Counted from the stretch's first letter, positions 16,501 through 24,699 are shown. The stretch is DNA of 64,000 bases from an uncultured Phycisphaerales bacterium (GCA_903845195.1 CAIMWO010000001.1:1-64000); one strand, 5' to 3'. Made by a program: numbers and translations. Notes: generated from the letters alone by a model not told the origin.

Positions 16501-17278
16501 CGTAGGCCCAGCCATCAAGCATGCTGCCGCTGTGATCCGTGATGCCAACGATCTGCTTTGTTTCGCCCAACGCAACTTCCACGGACTGGGGGCGGTAATT
16601 ATCGTGGATACCTTCAGTGGAGGATTCGTGCGCTGTGCCGGTTCTGCCGTAGTAATGGGTCAGGAAGCCGTTATGGTCGGTCGCGTAGAGGGGTTGGGTT
16701 CCTCCATTGAGAGCTAATTCACCGCCGTATTCAGTCCTGCTCTCCGTGAGGCCCCGAGGATTTGCGGAGGCGGATGGGGCACTTCGGGATACGCGTGCCT
16801 GGGCGAGTGGCCCGAGGGCTTTGCCGGCCCTTTCTATCGATTCGAGAGGGTTGAAGCCCTGTTTGTCGGCGTCGGCGATGAGGCGTTCGGTGAGGGGGTT
16901 GTTGAGGGCGTCGTGTTGGACGACGTAGTTGGCGGCGACGCCGGTGGCGGCGAAGGCGAGGCAGGCGGCGATGCCGAGGGTGAGGCGTTTGGTGAAGGGC
17001 GAGAGGAGGGGGGGCTTCATGAGTTTCTCCCGAAGGTTGGAAATCACACGGTCTTCAAAGTTTTTGGCGGGCGGCGGAGGGGTGAGCGGGGCCAGGGGCG
17101 CCAGGAGGCGTTGCATGGTGCGGTCGGCGTCGCGGGCCTCGGAGAAGGCATCGAAGCATTCGGAGCAGGTGTTGATGTGGGCGTCGAACTGGGCGCGGTC
17201 GGACTCGGTGAGGCCTCCGGTGAGGTAGGCGGCGATGCGTTCGATGATCCAGGCGTGGTCGATGTTTGGGGTGGTCAT
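13574..17278 (-). CDS. Giant zinc-finger anti-sigma factor with DUF4349 domain
   Basis: The 1234-residue protein starts with an anti-sigma zinc finger (H34, C38, C41 in HINTCSECF), followed by a membrane segment at about 97-118. Residues about 190-560 are low-complexity and contain GQKIGFGDGHVEF...DNIYTAG, which looks like the C-terminal DGHVEF signature of planctomycete type II/IV prepilin-like (DUF1559) proteins. From about 566 (RKIIRNGDVEFEVRSFEDTYATV) a DUF4349-like domain with coiled coil begins, repeated loosely further on, and a final membrane helix ends near the C-terminus. The sigma gene lies directly upstream. The protein probably holds the sigma factor at the membrane and senses an envelope signal. 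The middle section looks less GC-skewed than its flanks. Confidence 0.85.
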   Translation of the reverse strand: MTTPNIDHAWIIERIAAYLTGGLTESDRAQFDAHINTCSECFDAFSEARDADRTMQRLLAPLAPLTPPPPAKNFEDRVISNLREKLMKPPLLSPFTKRLTLGIAACLAFAATGVAANYVVQHDALNNPLTERLIADADKQGFNPLESIERAGKALGPLAQARVSRSAPSASANPRGLTESRTEYGGELALNGGTQPLYATDHNGFLTHYYGRTGTAHESSTEGIHDNYRPQSVEVALGETKQIVGITDHSGSMLDGWAYGGQQQKSAGNYENAQSPGGGEKDRGAIANANTPTVTSIAGSVSSLSTPTPAARPNSDQLNEDYSLTVRTPKPNAAFNEKGELALRYKPAPTNGKDHSYSQYATNGDGQKIGFGDGHVEFNHRSNSDINGPSDNIYTAGKGGIEIAKTPSDVTRGTESTERAGDLAQRVMASLKTRVDAGSKTNVRFEASKETSDSSAQTPTLPSRGSVKLADGTEALSDKPTEPGSTFKIPNTGTYKGAPSIVAGTSAPQDFVSNFRQNTDSAPPLLADMNAPERPAQPPTQAGNPQSESGSAKTPPVVQAPEIAQRKIIRNGDVEFEVRSFEDTYATVSNVITEEGGYVSSTSSDKLANGKVRGTIVVRVAPERLDRLLLKLRALGELKSQQIAANDVTKQYTDLESELRALRAMEERLLNLIKNGKGEVKDLVEAEKQLGTYRVRIEKIEGEIRYYNNLVGMATLTITAYEKDIQKPTAASEQENVNLSVETEDVETKYRDARKVIDDAKGRIVESELKKYDADQYAARIVADVAPDKADFIAAQLKQLGKVAGFNRDRKQTTTGGTGSPAVQVEQKDTRFTISLYNLANIAPRETTVLNVAVRDVEAAYKNILTLIRKESPKPADAAGSAEKPFGTQIGRIVSSNLSGQRPEQMTADIRADIRATDADAIIQAIRNTGEILTSTITENPDTANVTTAKRGIQLRFINVAAVPARELQTLRIVAASVPDAYRKLTTSLQTLETAGSARLIGSQLNETDPRTVTASLSFEVRRDSLPAIDKAFADAGIEGVSRNIVRSTDTSNTLDSKVRFQIDELMAAEALAPRRTTVLGIELDNVDKTLESFRASLSPADARELDYNLSKEPNGRVIGHLVIDVPVTSAMTVLTKIHDLGGNEKVNQVVKNMQVPDTRFAKERIDLTLTSKDALVDRDKGLGSTLRAALGSAAAALLWSLYLIITGVLFIGPWLLIAWIMWRIFKRRKVATA

Positions 17279-17331
17279 GGGAACCTCGATGAGGGCCGGG
17301 TCGCACCGGCGGGTCAGTTTAGAGCGAGCGG

Positions 17332-17446
17332 TTTTTCACCACAGAGACACAGAGGGGCGGAGGACGCACAGAGGATGGGTTTAAGGGTTTTCAAAGACTG
17401 ATTCTCTGTGAAGTCTCCGTGTCTCTGTGACTCTGTGGTGAAAAGA
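17332..17446. repeat. Long inverted repeat between sigma and anti-sigma genes
   Basis: CACCACAGAGACACAGAGG-type words at 17336-17373 are matched by their complement at 17404-17443 with a few mismatches and about 30 bases between. In the minus-strand transcript this would fold into a hairpin of roughly 40 bp between the sigma stop and the anti-sigma start, where it could set the ratio of the two proteins. Confidence 0.7.
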
Positions 17447-17461
17447 TATACGGAACGGGCA

Positions 17462-18028
17462 TCATGCGCGTTCGTGGGTCATGCGTTCTCTGAGCAGGGC
17501 CATGCCTCGGTGGAGGAGGCCGCGGAGGGCGCCGTCGGTGAGGCCGAGCTGGGTGCGGATGACGTCATGGTCGGCGCCGGCGAGGTAACGGAGCATCAGG
17601 GGCTGGCGGTAATCTTCGGGGAGCGATTCGAGGAGAGCCAGTAATTGTTCCTGTTGCTCCGAGTGTTCGGCTTGTTCGTGCGGGCTGGGGGCGGGGTCGA
17701 TCATGGTGTCGAGTGTTCCAAGCGGGCCGTCGGGACGTTTGCGTTTGAGACTGTTTTGGGCACGGGCTGAGTCGATGGTGGCGTTACGGGCGATGGTCAG
17801 GAGCCAGGAGCGGAAGCCGGCGGGTCCGGCGTTTTCGGTCAGGGTGGCGATGGCTTTCCAGGCGGCGAGGAAGGTTTCCTGGGTGAGGTCTTCAGCATGC
17901 TGGGGATGGCGGACGAGGAGGACGAGGTGGGCGTAGACGAGGCGGGCGGTGGAACGCACGAGCGTTTCAAACGCGTTGCGGTCGCCTTTACGGGCCCGCC
18001 GAATCAAGACGTCCTCGGTGATTTGCAC
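17462..18028 (-). CDS. ECF RNA polymerase sigma factor
   Basis: This sigma-70 family member of ECF type (188 residues from the chosen start) has region 2 with the core-binding/-10 recognition segment (AEDLTQETFLAAWKAIATL...FRSWLLTIARNATID) and region 4 with an HTH (LPEDYRQPLMLRYLAGADHDVIRTQLGLTDGALRGLLHRG). GTG 18028 is preferred because AAAGGAG lies 8 bases upstream; the frame is open to an ATG at 18088, which lacks a ribosome site. It is followed by its presumed anti-sigma factor. Confidence 0.88.
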   Translation of the reverse strand: MQITEDVLIRRARKGDRNAFETLVRSTARLVYAHLVLLVRHPQHAEDLTQETFLAAWKAIATLTENAGPAGFRSWLLTIARNATIDSARAQNSLKRKRPDGPLGTLDTMIDPAPSPHEQAEHSEQQEQLLALLESLPEDYRQPLMLRYLAGADHDVIRTQLGLTDGALRGLLHRGMALLRERMTHERA

Positions 18029-18173
18029 CGCATGGGCTCCTTTGTAAGAGCTAACGGAGTTGGACGAGGGGGCGCGCGCGGGGTTCATTGTTTTTGGACG
18101 TGAGGGTAGATGGAATCATAAGGGGAGGGGAGACATGGGGGAATTGGAGGGACGGATCCGATTCGGATGGCGC

Positions 18174-18266
18174 GATGACCAATGACGCAATGACGCAATG
18201 ACCAATGACGCAATGACCAATGACGCAATGACCAATGACGCAATGACCAATGACGCAATGACCAAG
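18174..18266. repeat. Tandem array of AATGACC / AATGACGC words
   Basis: Seven-base AATGACC and eight-base AATGACGC units alternate in a nearly perfect 15-base period for about 93 bases. One extra AATGACGC occurs near the left end and a decayed AAGGACC at the right. The array occupies the divergent promoter region between the sigma gene (minus) and the membrane-protein gene (plus). Unit length and the absence of spacers rule out CRISPR. Copy number could vary by slippage. Confidence 0.85.
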
Positions 18267-18343
18267 GACCGATGGGCGAGGTTGCATCTGGTGGGGTGTG
18301 CCGCGATCATAGGGGGCTGTGGCTTGTCCGTAGGGAGAAATTT

Positions 18344-19372
18344 GTGTCGCAATTACCAGTAACGCCGGCGCTGGCGGTTTCGGATAGCGAGCTTGCGGAG
18401 ATGGCGATCCATCCGGAGAGTTTCTGGGGGGTGGTGGTGCGTCGCAGCCGTTATGTGGTGGCGATCGCGGCGTCGGCGGCGGTGATGCTCTATGTGGCAT
18501 GGCCGCTGGTGAGTCCTCCGCCGGAGCTGGCGGGGTTGAGCCTGGTGGCGTGGCCGGGGCATGGGGGGATCGTGGGGGCGGCGGTGCTGACGGGGGTGCT
18601 GGTGGCGTGCATCTTGTTGTCGATGATTTTGTGCCATCCCGATTCGCCACACATTGGGATTTACTGTGCATTGCTGGGACTGGGGGCATTGGCGATTCGT
18701 GGGGGCAATATTCATTTGATGGTGTACAGCGGGCAGACGAGCGGGAGACTGGCGGCGATTCACAAGCTGCTGGCGCTGGAGTGCGTGCAGTGGGCGGTGA
18801 TCATTATTGTTTGCGAAGTGGCGATTCGGCTGTTTTACGAGCGGTTGTTTTCGAACCTGCGCTGGCTGGATCGCAGCGGGCTATCGCGGGAATCGGTGGA
18901 GAAGATGGGGCATAAAGTGGGCGGGTCGGTCGGTGGGTTTGCGGTCTCGCTGTGGTTGCTGGCGCTGACGCGGAAGTCGGGAGACAAGAAACCCAACCAG
19001 ATCATACAGAACGTGATAGCCATTCTGGCGACGGTGATCGTGGCGTCGGGAGTGTTGTACGTTTTCATGCAGTCGCAGAACAAGGGGCAGGTACTGTTTG
19101 CGTTGTATGTGAGTTTTGCGCTGGGTGGAGGATTGGGCCGTGCTGCGGCGCCGCATTGCGATCTGTGGGCATTGATGCTGGCGGTTCCGCTGACTGCGGC
19201 ATTGGGGTACTTATCGGCATCGACGCACATGCAATTTCCCGGAGAGTCGGCGTCGATCCTCAGCCGGGCGCTGCCGGTGGATTACATTTGTGCGGGCGTA
19301 CCGGCGGTGATATTCGGGTACTACACAGCGTTGCGAATTCAGTTCCGGCATGCGTTGGATGCCCAGACGTGA
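18344..19372 (+). CDS. Polytopic membrane protein of unknown function
   Basis: The 342-residue protein has about seven hydrophobic segments (for example YVVAIAASAAVMLYVAWPLV near residue 40, GGIVGAAVLTGVLVACILLSMIL, VIAILATVIVASGVLYVFM and a last helix near the C-terminus). I recognise no family. GTG 18344 is preferred because AGGGAG lies 6 bases upstream; the frame opens further up inside the tandem repeat region. It lies 43 bases before the heme-c histidine kinase on the same strand, so the two are likely co-transcribed and may work together in envelope sensing. Confidence 0.75.
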   Translation: MSQLPVTPALAVSDSELAEMAIHPESFWGVVVRRSRYVVAIAASAAVMLYVAWPLVSPPPELAGLSLVAWPGHGGIVGAAVLTGVLVACILLSMILCHPDSPHIGIYCALLGLGALAIRGGNIHLMVYSGQTSGRLAAIHKLLALECVQWAVIIIVCEVAIRLFYERLFSNLRWLDRSGLSRESVEKMGHKVGGSVGGFAVSLWLLALTRKSGDKKPNQIIQNVIAILATVIVASGVLYVFMQSQNKGQVLFALYVSFALGGGLGRAAAPHCDLWALMLAVPLTAALGYLSASTHMQFPGESASILSRALPVDYICAGVPAVIFGYYTALRIQFRHALDAQT

Positions 19373-19415
19373 GATGTGCGGTGCATCCAGAGGCATCCTG
19401 CCTTAGAATTCCTCT

Positions 19416-21341
19416 ATGGCCAAGAAAAAGAGCATATCGATTTCGCTTGCTGCCAAGTGCCAGTTGCTCTTTGGGCTGGCGGTGCTGGTGATTATTGCCG
19501 GGGCGCTGGCGGTGCCGTGGCAGCGCATGGAGCAGTTGGCGGGTCAGCCGAACGTGAAGGCGGCGCGATTTGCGGCGGACTTGTTGTTTCGAGAGGTGCA
19601 TGCGCGGGGGTCGGAGGGGGCGGCGGGCTCGGGGGCGATGTGGAATGATATTACGCTGTCGGACAGCGACTATCCGCGGCCGCGGATCGTGAAGTTGAAC
19701 GGGCCGGGGAATGATGCGGCGGCGGGGATGGGGGAGGATCCGCTGGGGCAGCAGGCGGTGAGGATTTTCCGAGCCAAGCCCGGGGAATTTGAGTTGGGGC
19801 GCGTGGTCACGCTGGCAGACAAGTCGCGGGTGTACCGTTATGCGGCGGCGGTGCGGCTGGAAGCGACGTGTTTGAAATGCCACGGGGAATATGTTTCGTG
19901 GTTGAAGCCGCGGGTTGCGGTGGGGGGGACGGCGGGGCCGGCGATGACGATGGCGGCGACTCTGCCGGCCGGCGTTGGTGGGAGCGCGACTGCGCCGGCG
20001 GTTCCTGCGCCGGCAACGATGGCGGGGACGGATGATGTGCCGACATTGGTGATTGAGCCGCCGGTACCTTCGCCAGCGACGGCGCCGGCGGCTGCGACGA
20101 CGCATCCGGCTGTTGCACCGGTGACGGCGACGCCGGCGGTATGGCCGCTGGTGGCGATTGTGCGCGTGGATGTGCCGTACCAGACGGATGAGAATCAGTT
20201 GCTGCTGAATCGCATTGTTATCGTGGTATCGGGGATGCTGGGCGGGACGCTGGCGATTGTGGTGTTCTTCTTGATCACGAGCCGGTTGATCCTGCAGCCG
20301 GTGCGGGTGCTGAAAAATACGGCGGAGAAGGTGGCGAAGGGGGATTTGAACATCCGGTCGGCGATTTCGACGGGGGACGAGTTTCAGCAGCTGTCGGAGA
20401 CGTTCAATCACATGCTGGCGACCTTGAAGGGGTCGCAGGATCAATTGGAGGCGTCGAATCGTTCGCTGGATACGCGGGTGGGGGAGTTGGCGCAATCGAA
20501 TGTGGATTTGTATGAGGCGAACCGGATCAAGTCGGAGTTTCTGACAAACGTGACGCACGAGTTGCGGACGCCGCTGAACGCGATCACGGGATTTGCAGAT
20601 TTGCTGGCAGGGCTGGCGAAGGCGGGCGGGGACGCGAAGCAGGAACGGTACGTCGAGAATATCCGGGCGAGCGCGAAGCAACTGCTGGATCTGATCAATG
20701 ATCTGCTGGACCTGGCGAAGATCGAGGCGGGGAAGATTGTGCTGCGGGAAGAGAAAGTGAATGTGGCGGATGTGTGCGAGGCGATGGCGAATTTCATGCG
20801 ACCGCTGGCGCAGAAGAAGAATATTGAGCTGGAGTTGACGGTCGCGCCCGATATGCCGCTGATTACGACAGATCCGGGGCGGTTTCAGCAGATCCTTTAC
20901 AATTTTCTGTCGAACGCGATCAAGTTTACGCCGGCGGATGGGAAGGTTGCGATTGCGGCGCAGAATGAATTGCCGGCGCTGGCGGGTGCGCCGGAGGCTG
21001 GTGGAGCTACGGCGGAACGATTGATTTTGCCATCGCAGACGGCGCCGGGAGTGGCGGGTAGTCCGGCGGTGCGGGTATCGATTACGGATTCGGGGCCGGG
21101 GATTTCGCCGGAGGATCAGAAGGTGATCTTCGAGAAGTTCCGGCAGATTGACGGGTCGGTGACGCGGCAGCATTCGGGGACGGGATTGGGATTGGCGATT
21201 TCGCGGGAGCTGGCGAACATGCTGGGGGCGCGGATTGAGCTGCAGTCGATTCCGGGGAAGGGGGCGGTGTTTTCGCTGATCATGCCGACAGAGAACAGAC
21301 GGCGGACGGTGGAGATTCATGCGACGTTGGAGAATGCGTGA
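19416..21341 (+). CDS. Membrane histidine kinase with a heme-c (DUF3365-like) sensor
   Basis: The 641-residue kinase has membrane helices at about 12-33 and 267-287 bracketing a periplasmic domain. That domain resembles Tll0287/DUF3365 sensors and carries one heme-c site, CLKCH at 152-156, followed by an unusual Ala/Pro-rich stretch (about 180-240). After the second helix come HAMP (about 289-340), HisKA with H381 in HELRTPLN and a HATPase domain (NFLSNAIKF, DSGPGIS, GTGLGLAI). It should autophosphorylate in response to redox state or a small ligand at the heme. No response regulator is adjacent. The gene follows an unknown membrane protein by 43 bases. Confidence 0.9.
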   Translation: MAKKKSISISLAAKCQLLFGLAVLVIIAGALAVPWQRMEQLAGQPNVKAARFAADLLFREVHARGSEGAAGSGAMWNDITLSDSDYPRPRIVKLNGPGNDAAAGMGEDPLGQQAVRIFRAKPGEFELGRVVTLADKSRVYRYAAAVRLEATCLKCHGEYVSWLKPRVAVGGTAGPAMTMAATLPAGVGGSATAPAVPAPATMAGTDDVPTLVIEPPVPSPATAPAAATTHPAVAPVTATPAVWPLVAIVRVDVPYQTDENQLLLNRIVIVVSGMLGGTLAIVVFFLITSRLILQPVRVLKNTAEKVAKGDLNIRSAISTGDEFQQLSETFNHMLATLKGSQDQLEASNRSLDTRVGELAQSNVDLYEANRIKSEFLTNVTHELRTPLNAITGFADLLAGLAKAGGDAKQERYVENIRASAKQLLDLINDLLDLAKIEAGKIVLREEKVNVADVCEAMANFMRPLAQKKNIELELTVAPDMPLITTDPGRFQQILYNFLSNAIKFTPADGKVAIAAQNELPALAGAPEAGGATAERLILPSQTAPGVAGSPAVRVSITDSGPGISPEDQKVIFEKFRQIDGSVTRQHSGTGLGLAISRELANMLGARIELQSIPGKGAVFSLIMPTENRRRTVEIHATLENA

Positions 21342-21376
21342 GGCGTTTTCCGCTAGGGATGGCGTTGGCGGGAGCG

Positions 21377-21402
21377 GAACGATGAACGATGAACGATGAA
21401 TG
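21377..21402. repeat. GAACGAT word repeat
   Basis: Three and a half tandem copies of GAACGAT lie between the convergent kinase and tatA genes. A related block (GAATGCTGA, GATGAACGATGAATG) lies at 23504-23537 after purB. Confidence 0.65.
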
Positions 21403-21447
21403 GGGGGATCGGCGGTGAGGGATATTGGATAGAGAGTTGGGCCTTGC

Positions 21448-21750
21448 TCAGGGTTCTTCGCTGGTGCTGGCGATTTGTTTGACTTGGCGGGTGGGGCCGG
21501 CTTTGACGGCGGGCTGTTGGAGGTTTCCGGCGTAGATATTCTTGGTGCCGGGCTCTTCGCCTTCGTGAACGGCTTTGTTGATTTCATCGCCCGTGGAGTT
21601 CAGGCCTTTCTTGAATTCGACGATCGTTTTGCCGAGGTTTTTGCCGATTTCGGGGAGACGGCGTCCGAAGAGAAGGATCGCGATCAGACCGATCACGATG
21701 AGTTCGGCGGGGCCGAGGTTGAAGAAGGCCAGCGGCATGGTCATAGTCAT
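21448..21750 (-). CDS. tatA: Sec-independent protein translocase TatA/E
   Basis: The 100-residue protein shows the TatA pattern: a short N-terminus (FFNLGPAEL), one transmembrane helix (IVIGLIAILLFG), the RRLPEIGKNLGK hinge and an amphipathic helix (TIVEFKKGL), then a polar tail. TatA oligomers form the pore that exports folded proteins with twin-arginine signals, such as the iron-sulfur protein at 52846. It is monocistronic here, with no tatB or tatC next to it. GAAAGG precedes ATG 21750. Confidence 0.92.
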   Translation of the reverse strand: MTMTMPLAFFNLGPAELIVIGLIAILLFGRRLPEIGKNLGKTIVEFKKGLNSTGDEINKAVHEGEEPGTKNIYAGNLQQPAVKAGPTRQVKQIASTSEEP

Positions 21751-22023
21751 GATTCATCGCCTTTCGATAGAGCAGTGTTTGGCCGGTCGCATATGGGCAA
21801 ACGGGTACTGCCGCGGGAATCCAAGCAGGCATCATCGTAGCTTATAACCGTATCCCGAATCAACAGGTACAACGTTTGATCCTGCCGAATGTTACATCAA
21901 GGTGGCTGCCGGCGTATTCAACCGGGAAGGCTTGTGTTACCATTTCGTGCTGGAGAATGAAGGCCGTGGCGCTGGGGTCACGGCATCAGCGTCCAACGCG
22001 TTTTCAGGAATTCAGGTGTATTT

Positions 22024-23490
22024 ATGACCGATACGCTCGTTGCTGCCGTCAACCACTCCAAGGCCAATCATGGGGTATACGAATCGCCGCTGGTGTCGCG
22101 GAACGCTTCGCCGGAGATGATCACGGTGTTTTCGCCACAGAGGAAGCATTCGACGTGGCGTCGTATCTGGTTGGCGCTGGCAGAGGCCCAGAAGACGCTG
22201 GGGTTGCCGATCACGGACGAGCAGTTGGCGGACATGCGGGCGCATCTGGATGACATTGATTTTGCGGAGGCGGCGCGGCAGGAGGCGCGGGTGCGGCATG
22301 ATGTGATGGCGCATTTGCACACGTTTGCCAAGGCGGCGCCGAAGGCGAAGCCGATTCTGCATCTGGGCGCGACGTCGATGGACATCGTCGACAATACGGA
22401 TGTGCTGCTGACGCGGGATGCGCTGGAGATCATCGCGCGGAAGCTGGCGAATGTGATTGATGCACTGGGGGTGTTTGCTTCGACGTACCGGGATGTTCCG
22501 TGCCTGGCGTATACGCATCTGCAGCCGGCGCAGCCGACGACGGTGGGGAAGCGTGCGGTGCTTTGGACGTACGACATGGTGTTGTGCCTGGCGGATATCG
22601 AGCTTCGCTTGCAGACGCTGATGCTGCGGGGAATCAAGGGGACGACGGGTACGCAGGCGTCATTTTTGGAGCTGTTTGAGGGGGATCACGAGAAGGTACG
22701 GAAGCTGGAGTTTGCGGTGGCGGAGCGGCTGGGGTTTCAGCGGGTGCACCCGGTTTCGGGTCAGACGTATTCGCGCGTGGTGGATGTGCAGGTGGTGTCA
22801 TCGCTGTCGGCGCTGGCGGCGGCGGCGCACAAGATGGCGCTGGATGTGCGGTTGCTGTCGGCGTTCAAGGAGATCGATGAGCCGTTCGAAGAGGAGCAGG
22901 TGGGCTCATCGGCGATGGCGTACAAGCGTAATCCGGTGCTGACGGAGCGGGTGACGGGGCTTTCACGATTCTTGATTGGGTTGGTGCAACAGCCGCTGAT
23001 GACGGCGGCGGAACAGATGTTTGAGCGGACGCTGGATGATTCGTCGAATAAACGCATCACGATTCCGGAGGCGTTTCTCACGGCGGATGCAATTCTGGAT
23101 ATTTTGATTCACGTGGCGCGGGGGCTGGTGGTGAACAAGGCGGTGATTGCGCAGAGACTCGAAGCAGAATTGCCGTTCATGGTGACGGAGAATATTTTGA
23201 TGGCGGGGGTGAAGGCGGGCGGCGACCGGCAGGAACTGCATGAGAAGATTCGGCAGCATTCGCTGGAGGCGGCGCGGCAGGTGAAGCAGGAAGGCAAGCC
23301 GAACGACTTGCTGAGCCGTCTGAAGGGCGATGCGGCGTTCGCCAAGGTGGATGCGTCGCAGGTGGCGGATCCGCTGCTGTATGTGGGCCGGAGCCGGGAA
23401 CAGGTGGACGAATTCATCAAGCACACGGTGGATCCGATCCGGCAACGGTACACGGGGAAATTGCAGCAGAAGGTGCAGATCAAGGTGTGA
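22024..23490 (+). CDS. purB: Adenylosuccinate lyase
   Basis: The 488-residue enzyme of the fumarase/aspartase superfamily catalyses two fumarate-releasing steps of purine synthesis (SAICAR to AICAR, adenylosuccinate to AMP). Conserved blocks are visible: LHLGATSMDIVDNTD, YTHLQPAQPTTVGKR and the mobile catalytic loop VGSSAMAYKRNPV. In the loop, Ala stands where many members have Pro; GSSAMPYKRNP is the usual form. The length matches the longer PurB group related to eukaryotic ADSL. It lies alone, divergent from tatA. Confidence 0.95.
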   Translation: MTDTLVAAVNHSKANHGVYESPLVSRNASPEMITVFSPQRKHSTWRRIWLALAEAQKTLGLPITDEQLADMRAHLDDIDFAEAARQEARVRHDVMAHLHTFAKAAPKAKPILHLGATSMDIVDNTDVLLTRDALEIIARKLANVIDALGVFASTYRDVPCLAYTHLQPAQPTTVGKRAVLWTYDMVLCLADIELRLQTLMLRGIKGTTGTQASFLELFEGDHEKVRKLEFAVAERLGFQRVHPVSGQTYSRVVDVQVVSSLSALAAAAHKMALDVRLLSAFKEIDEPFEEEQVGSSAMAYKRNPVLTERVTGLSRFLIGLVQQPLMTAAEQMFERTLDDSSNKRITIPEAFLTADAILDILIHVARGLVVNKAVIAQRLEAELPFMVTENILMAGVKAGGDRQELHEKIRQHSLEAARQVKQEGKPNDLLSRLKGDAAFAKVDASQVADPLLYVGRSREQVDEFIKHTVDPIRQRYTGKLQQKVQIKV

Positions 23491-23503
23491 TGGGATTGCG
23501 GTG

Positions 23504-23537
23504 GAATGCTGAGTGATGAACGATGAATGCTGAATGC
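23504..23537. repeat. GATGAACGATGAATGC word repeat
   Basis: Imperfect tandem words (GAATGCTGA, GTGATGAACGATGAATGC) fill the gap between the convergent purB and cysteine desulfurase genes and end at the desulfurase stop codon. Confidence 0.6.
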
Positions 23538-23538
23538 G

Positions 23539-24699
23539 TTACTCTGTTAATTGCCGCAGGGCGTCGAGCAGGGTGGATAGTTGTTCGTCGGTGTTGAAGT
23601 GGCCGGGGGAGATGCGGATGGCGCCGTCGGGGAAGGTGCCGAGGGTGCGGTGGGCGTAGGGGGAGCAGTGGAGGCCGGGGCGGACGGCGATGGTGAAGCT
23701 TTCATCGAGGATGGAGCCGGCTTCCTGGGGGGTGTATCCATCGATGTTGAAGCTGACGGTGCCGACGCGGTTGGCGGCGGTGGGGGGGCCATAGAGTTTA
23801 AACTTGGGGTTGCTGAGGGCCAGGTCGATGATTTTCTGGACCATGGCGCGTTCTTGGGCGAGGGTCTTGGCGGGATCGTGGGCGATGACGAATTCTATGG
23901 CGGCGCCGAGGCCGGCGATGCCGACCGTGTTGGGGGTGCCGCCTTCGAGGAAGTAGGGGAAGAGTTTGGGCTGGGTGGGGGAGGAGGAATCGCCGCCGGT
24001 GCCGCCTTCGCGGAAGGGTTCGAAATCTTCGAGTTTGAGGGTGGAGTTGACGTAGAGGCCGCCGGTGCCGGTGGGGCCGAGGAGGCTTTTGTGGCCGGGG
24101 AAGGCGAGGGCATCGATGTGGGAGGCATTGACGTCGATGGGGACGGTGCCGAGGGTTTGGGCGGCGTCGACGAGGAAGCGCACGCCGGCCTCGCGGGCGA
24201 TTTTGCCGACCTCGGTGATGGGCTGGATGGTCCCCAGGACGTTGCTGCCGTGGGTCATGGCGATGAGGCGGGTGTTGGGCTTTAGGGCCTTCTTGATGTC
24301 GTTTGGATCGATGATGCCGGTTTCGGGGGAGAAGGCGATGCGGGTGAGTTCGATGAAACCATCATCGTGCATCTGGACGAGGGGGCGCGAGACGCTGTTG
24401 TGTTCGAGGGCGGTGGTGATGACGTGATCGCCGCGGCGGAGGAGGCCTTTCAGGGCGATGTTGAGGGCGTCGGTGCCGTTCATGGTGAAGATGAGGCGGT
24501 GGTGATCGGTTCCGCCGACGAATGTTGCCAGCAGCTTACGGATGGAGTCGATCATCTTCTCTGCGCCTACCGCCATGCGGTGGCCCGCCCGCCCCGGATT
24601 CGCGGCCTCGGAGGCCAGGAACGCCGACATACGATCTGTCACTACCTGCGGCTTAGGCCAACTGGTCGCGGCATTATCGAAGTAGATTACATCAGACAT
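23539..24699 (-). CDS. Cysteine desulfurase (class V aminotransferase fold)
   Basis: The 386-residue PLP enzyme releases sulfur from cysteine as a persulfide. Visible residues are H100 (ALEHNS, cofactor stacking), D178 in FLVDAAQT, the PLP lysine K204 in FPGHKSLLGPTGTG, and C345 in RPGLHCSP, the position of the persulfide-carrying cysteine. Group II (SufS/CsdA-like) enzymes look most similar. It is the last gene of a minus-strand run that contains a sulfur carrier and its E1-like activator, so a plausible job is to supply the sulfur for carrier thiocarboxylation. A general Fe-S assembly role is the alternative. Confidence 0.88.
   Translation of the reverse strand: MSDVIYFDNAATSWPKPQVVTDRMSAFLASEAANPGRAGHRMAVGAEKMIDSIRKLLATFVGGTDHHRLIFTMNGTDALNIALKGLLRRGDHVITTALEHNSVSRPLVQMHDDGFIELTRIAFSPETGIIDPNDIKKALKPNTRLIAMTHGSNVLGTIQPITEVGKIAREAGVRFLVDAAQTLGTVPIDVNASHIDALAFPGHKSLLGPTGTGGLYVNSTLKLEDFEPFREGGTGGDSSSPTQPKLFPYFLEGGTPNTVGIAGLGAAIEFVIAHDPAKTLAQERAMVQKIIDLALSNPKFKLYGPPTAANRVGTVSFNIDGYTPQEAGSILDESFTIAVRPGLHCSPYAHRTLGTFPDGAIRISPGHFNTDEQLSTLLDALRQLTE

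Noticed and set aside
18174-18266. CRISPR array
   Set aside because: Units are only 7-8 bases, contiguous, with no unique spacers and no cas genes in the window.
19260-21587. 775-codon open frame on the minus strand opposite the histidine kinase
   Set aside because: Arg/His/Pro-rich nonsense composition and no domain, while the plus strand encodes a complete kinase.
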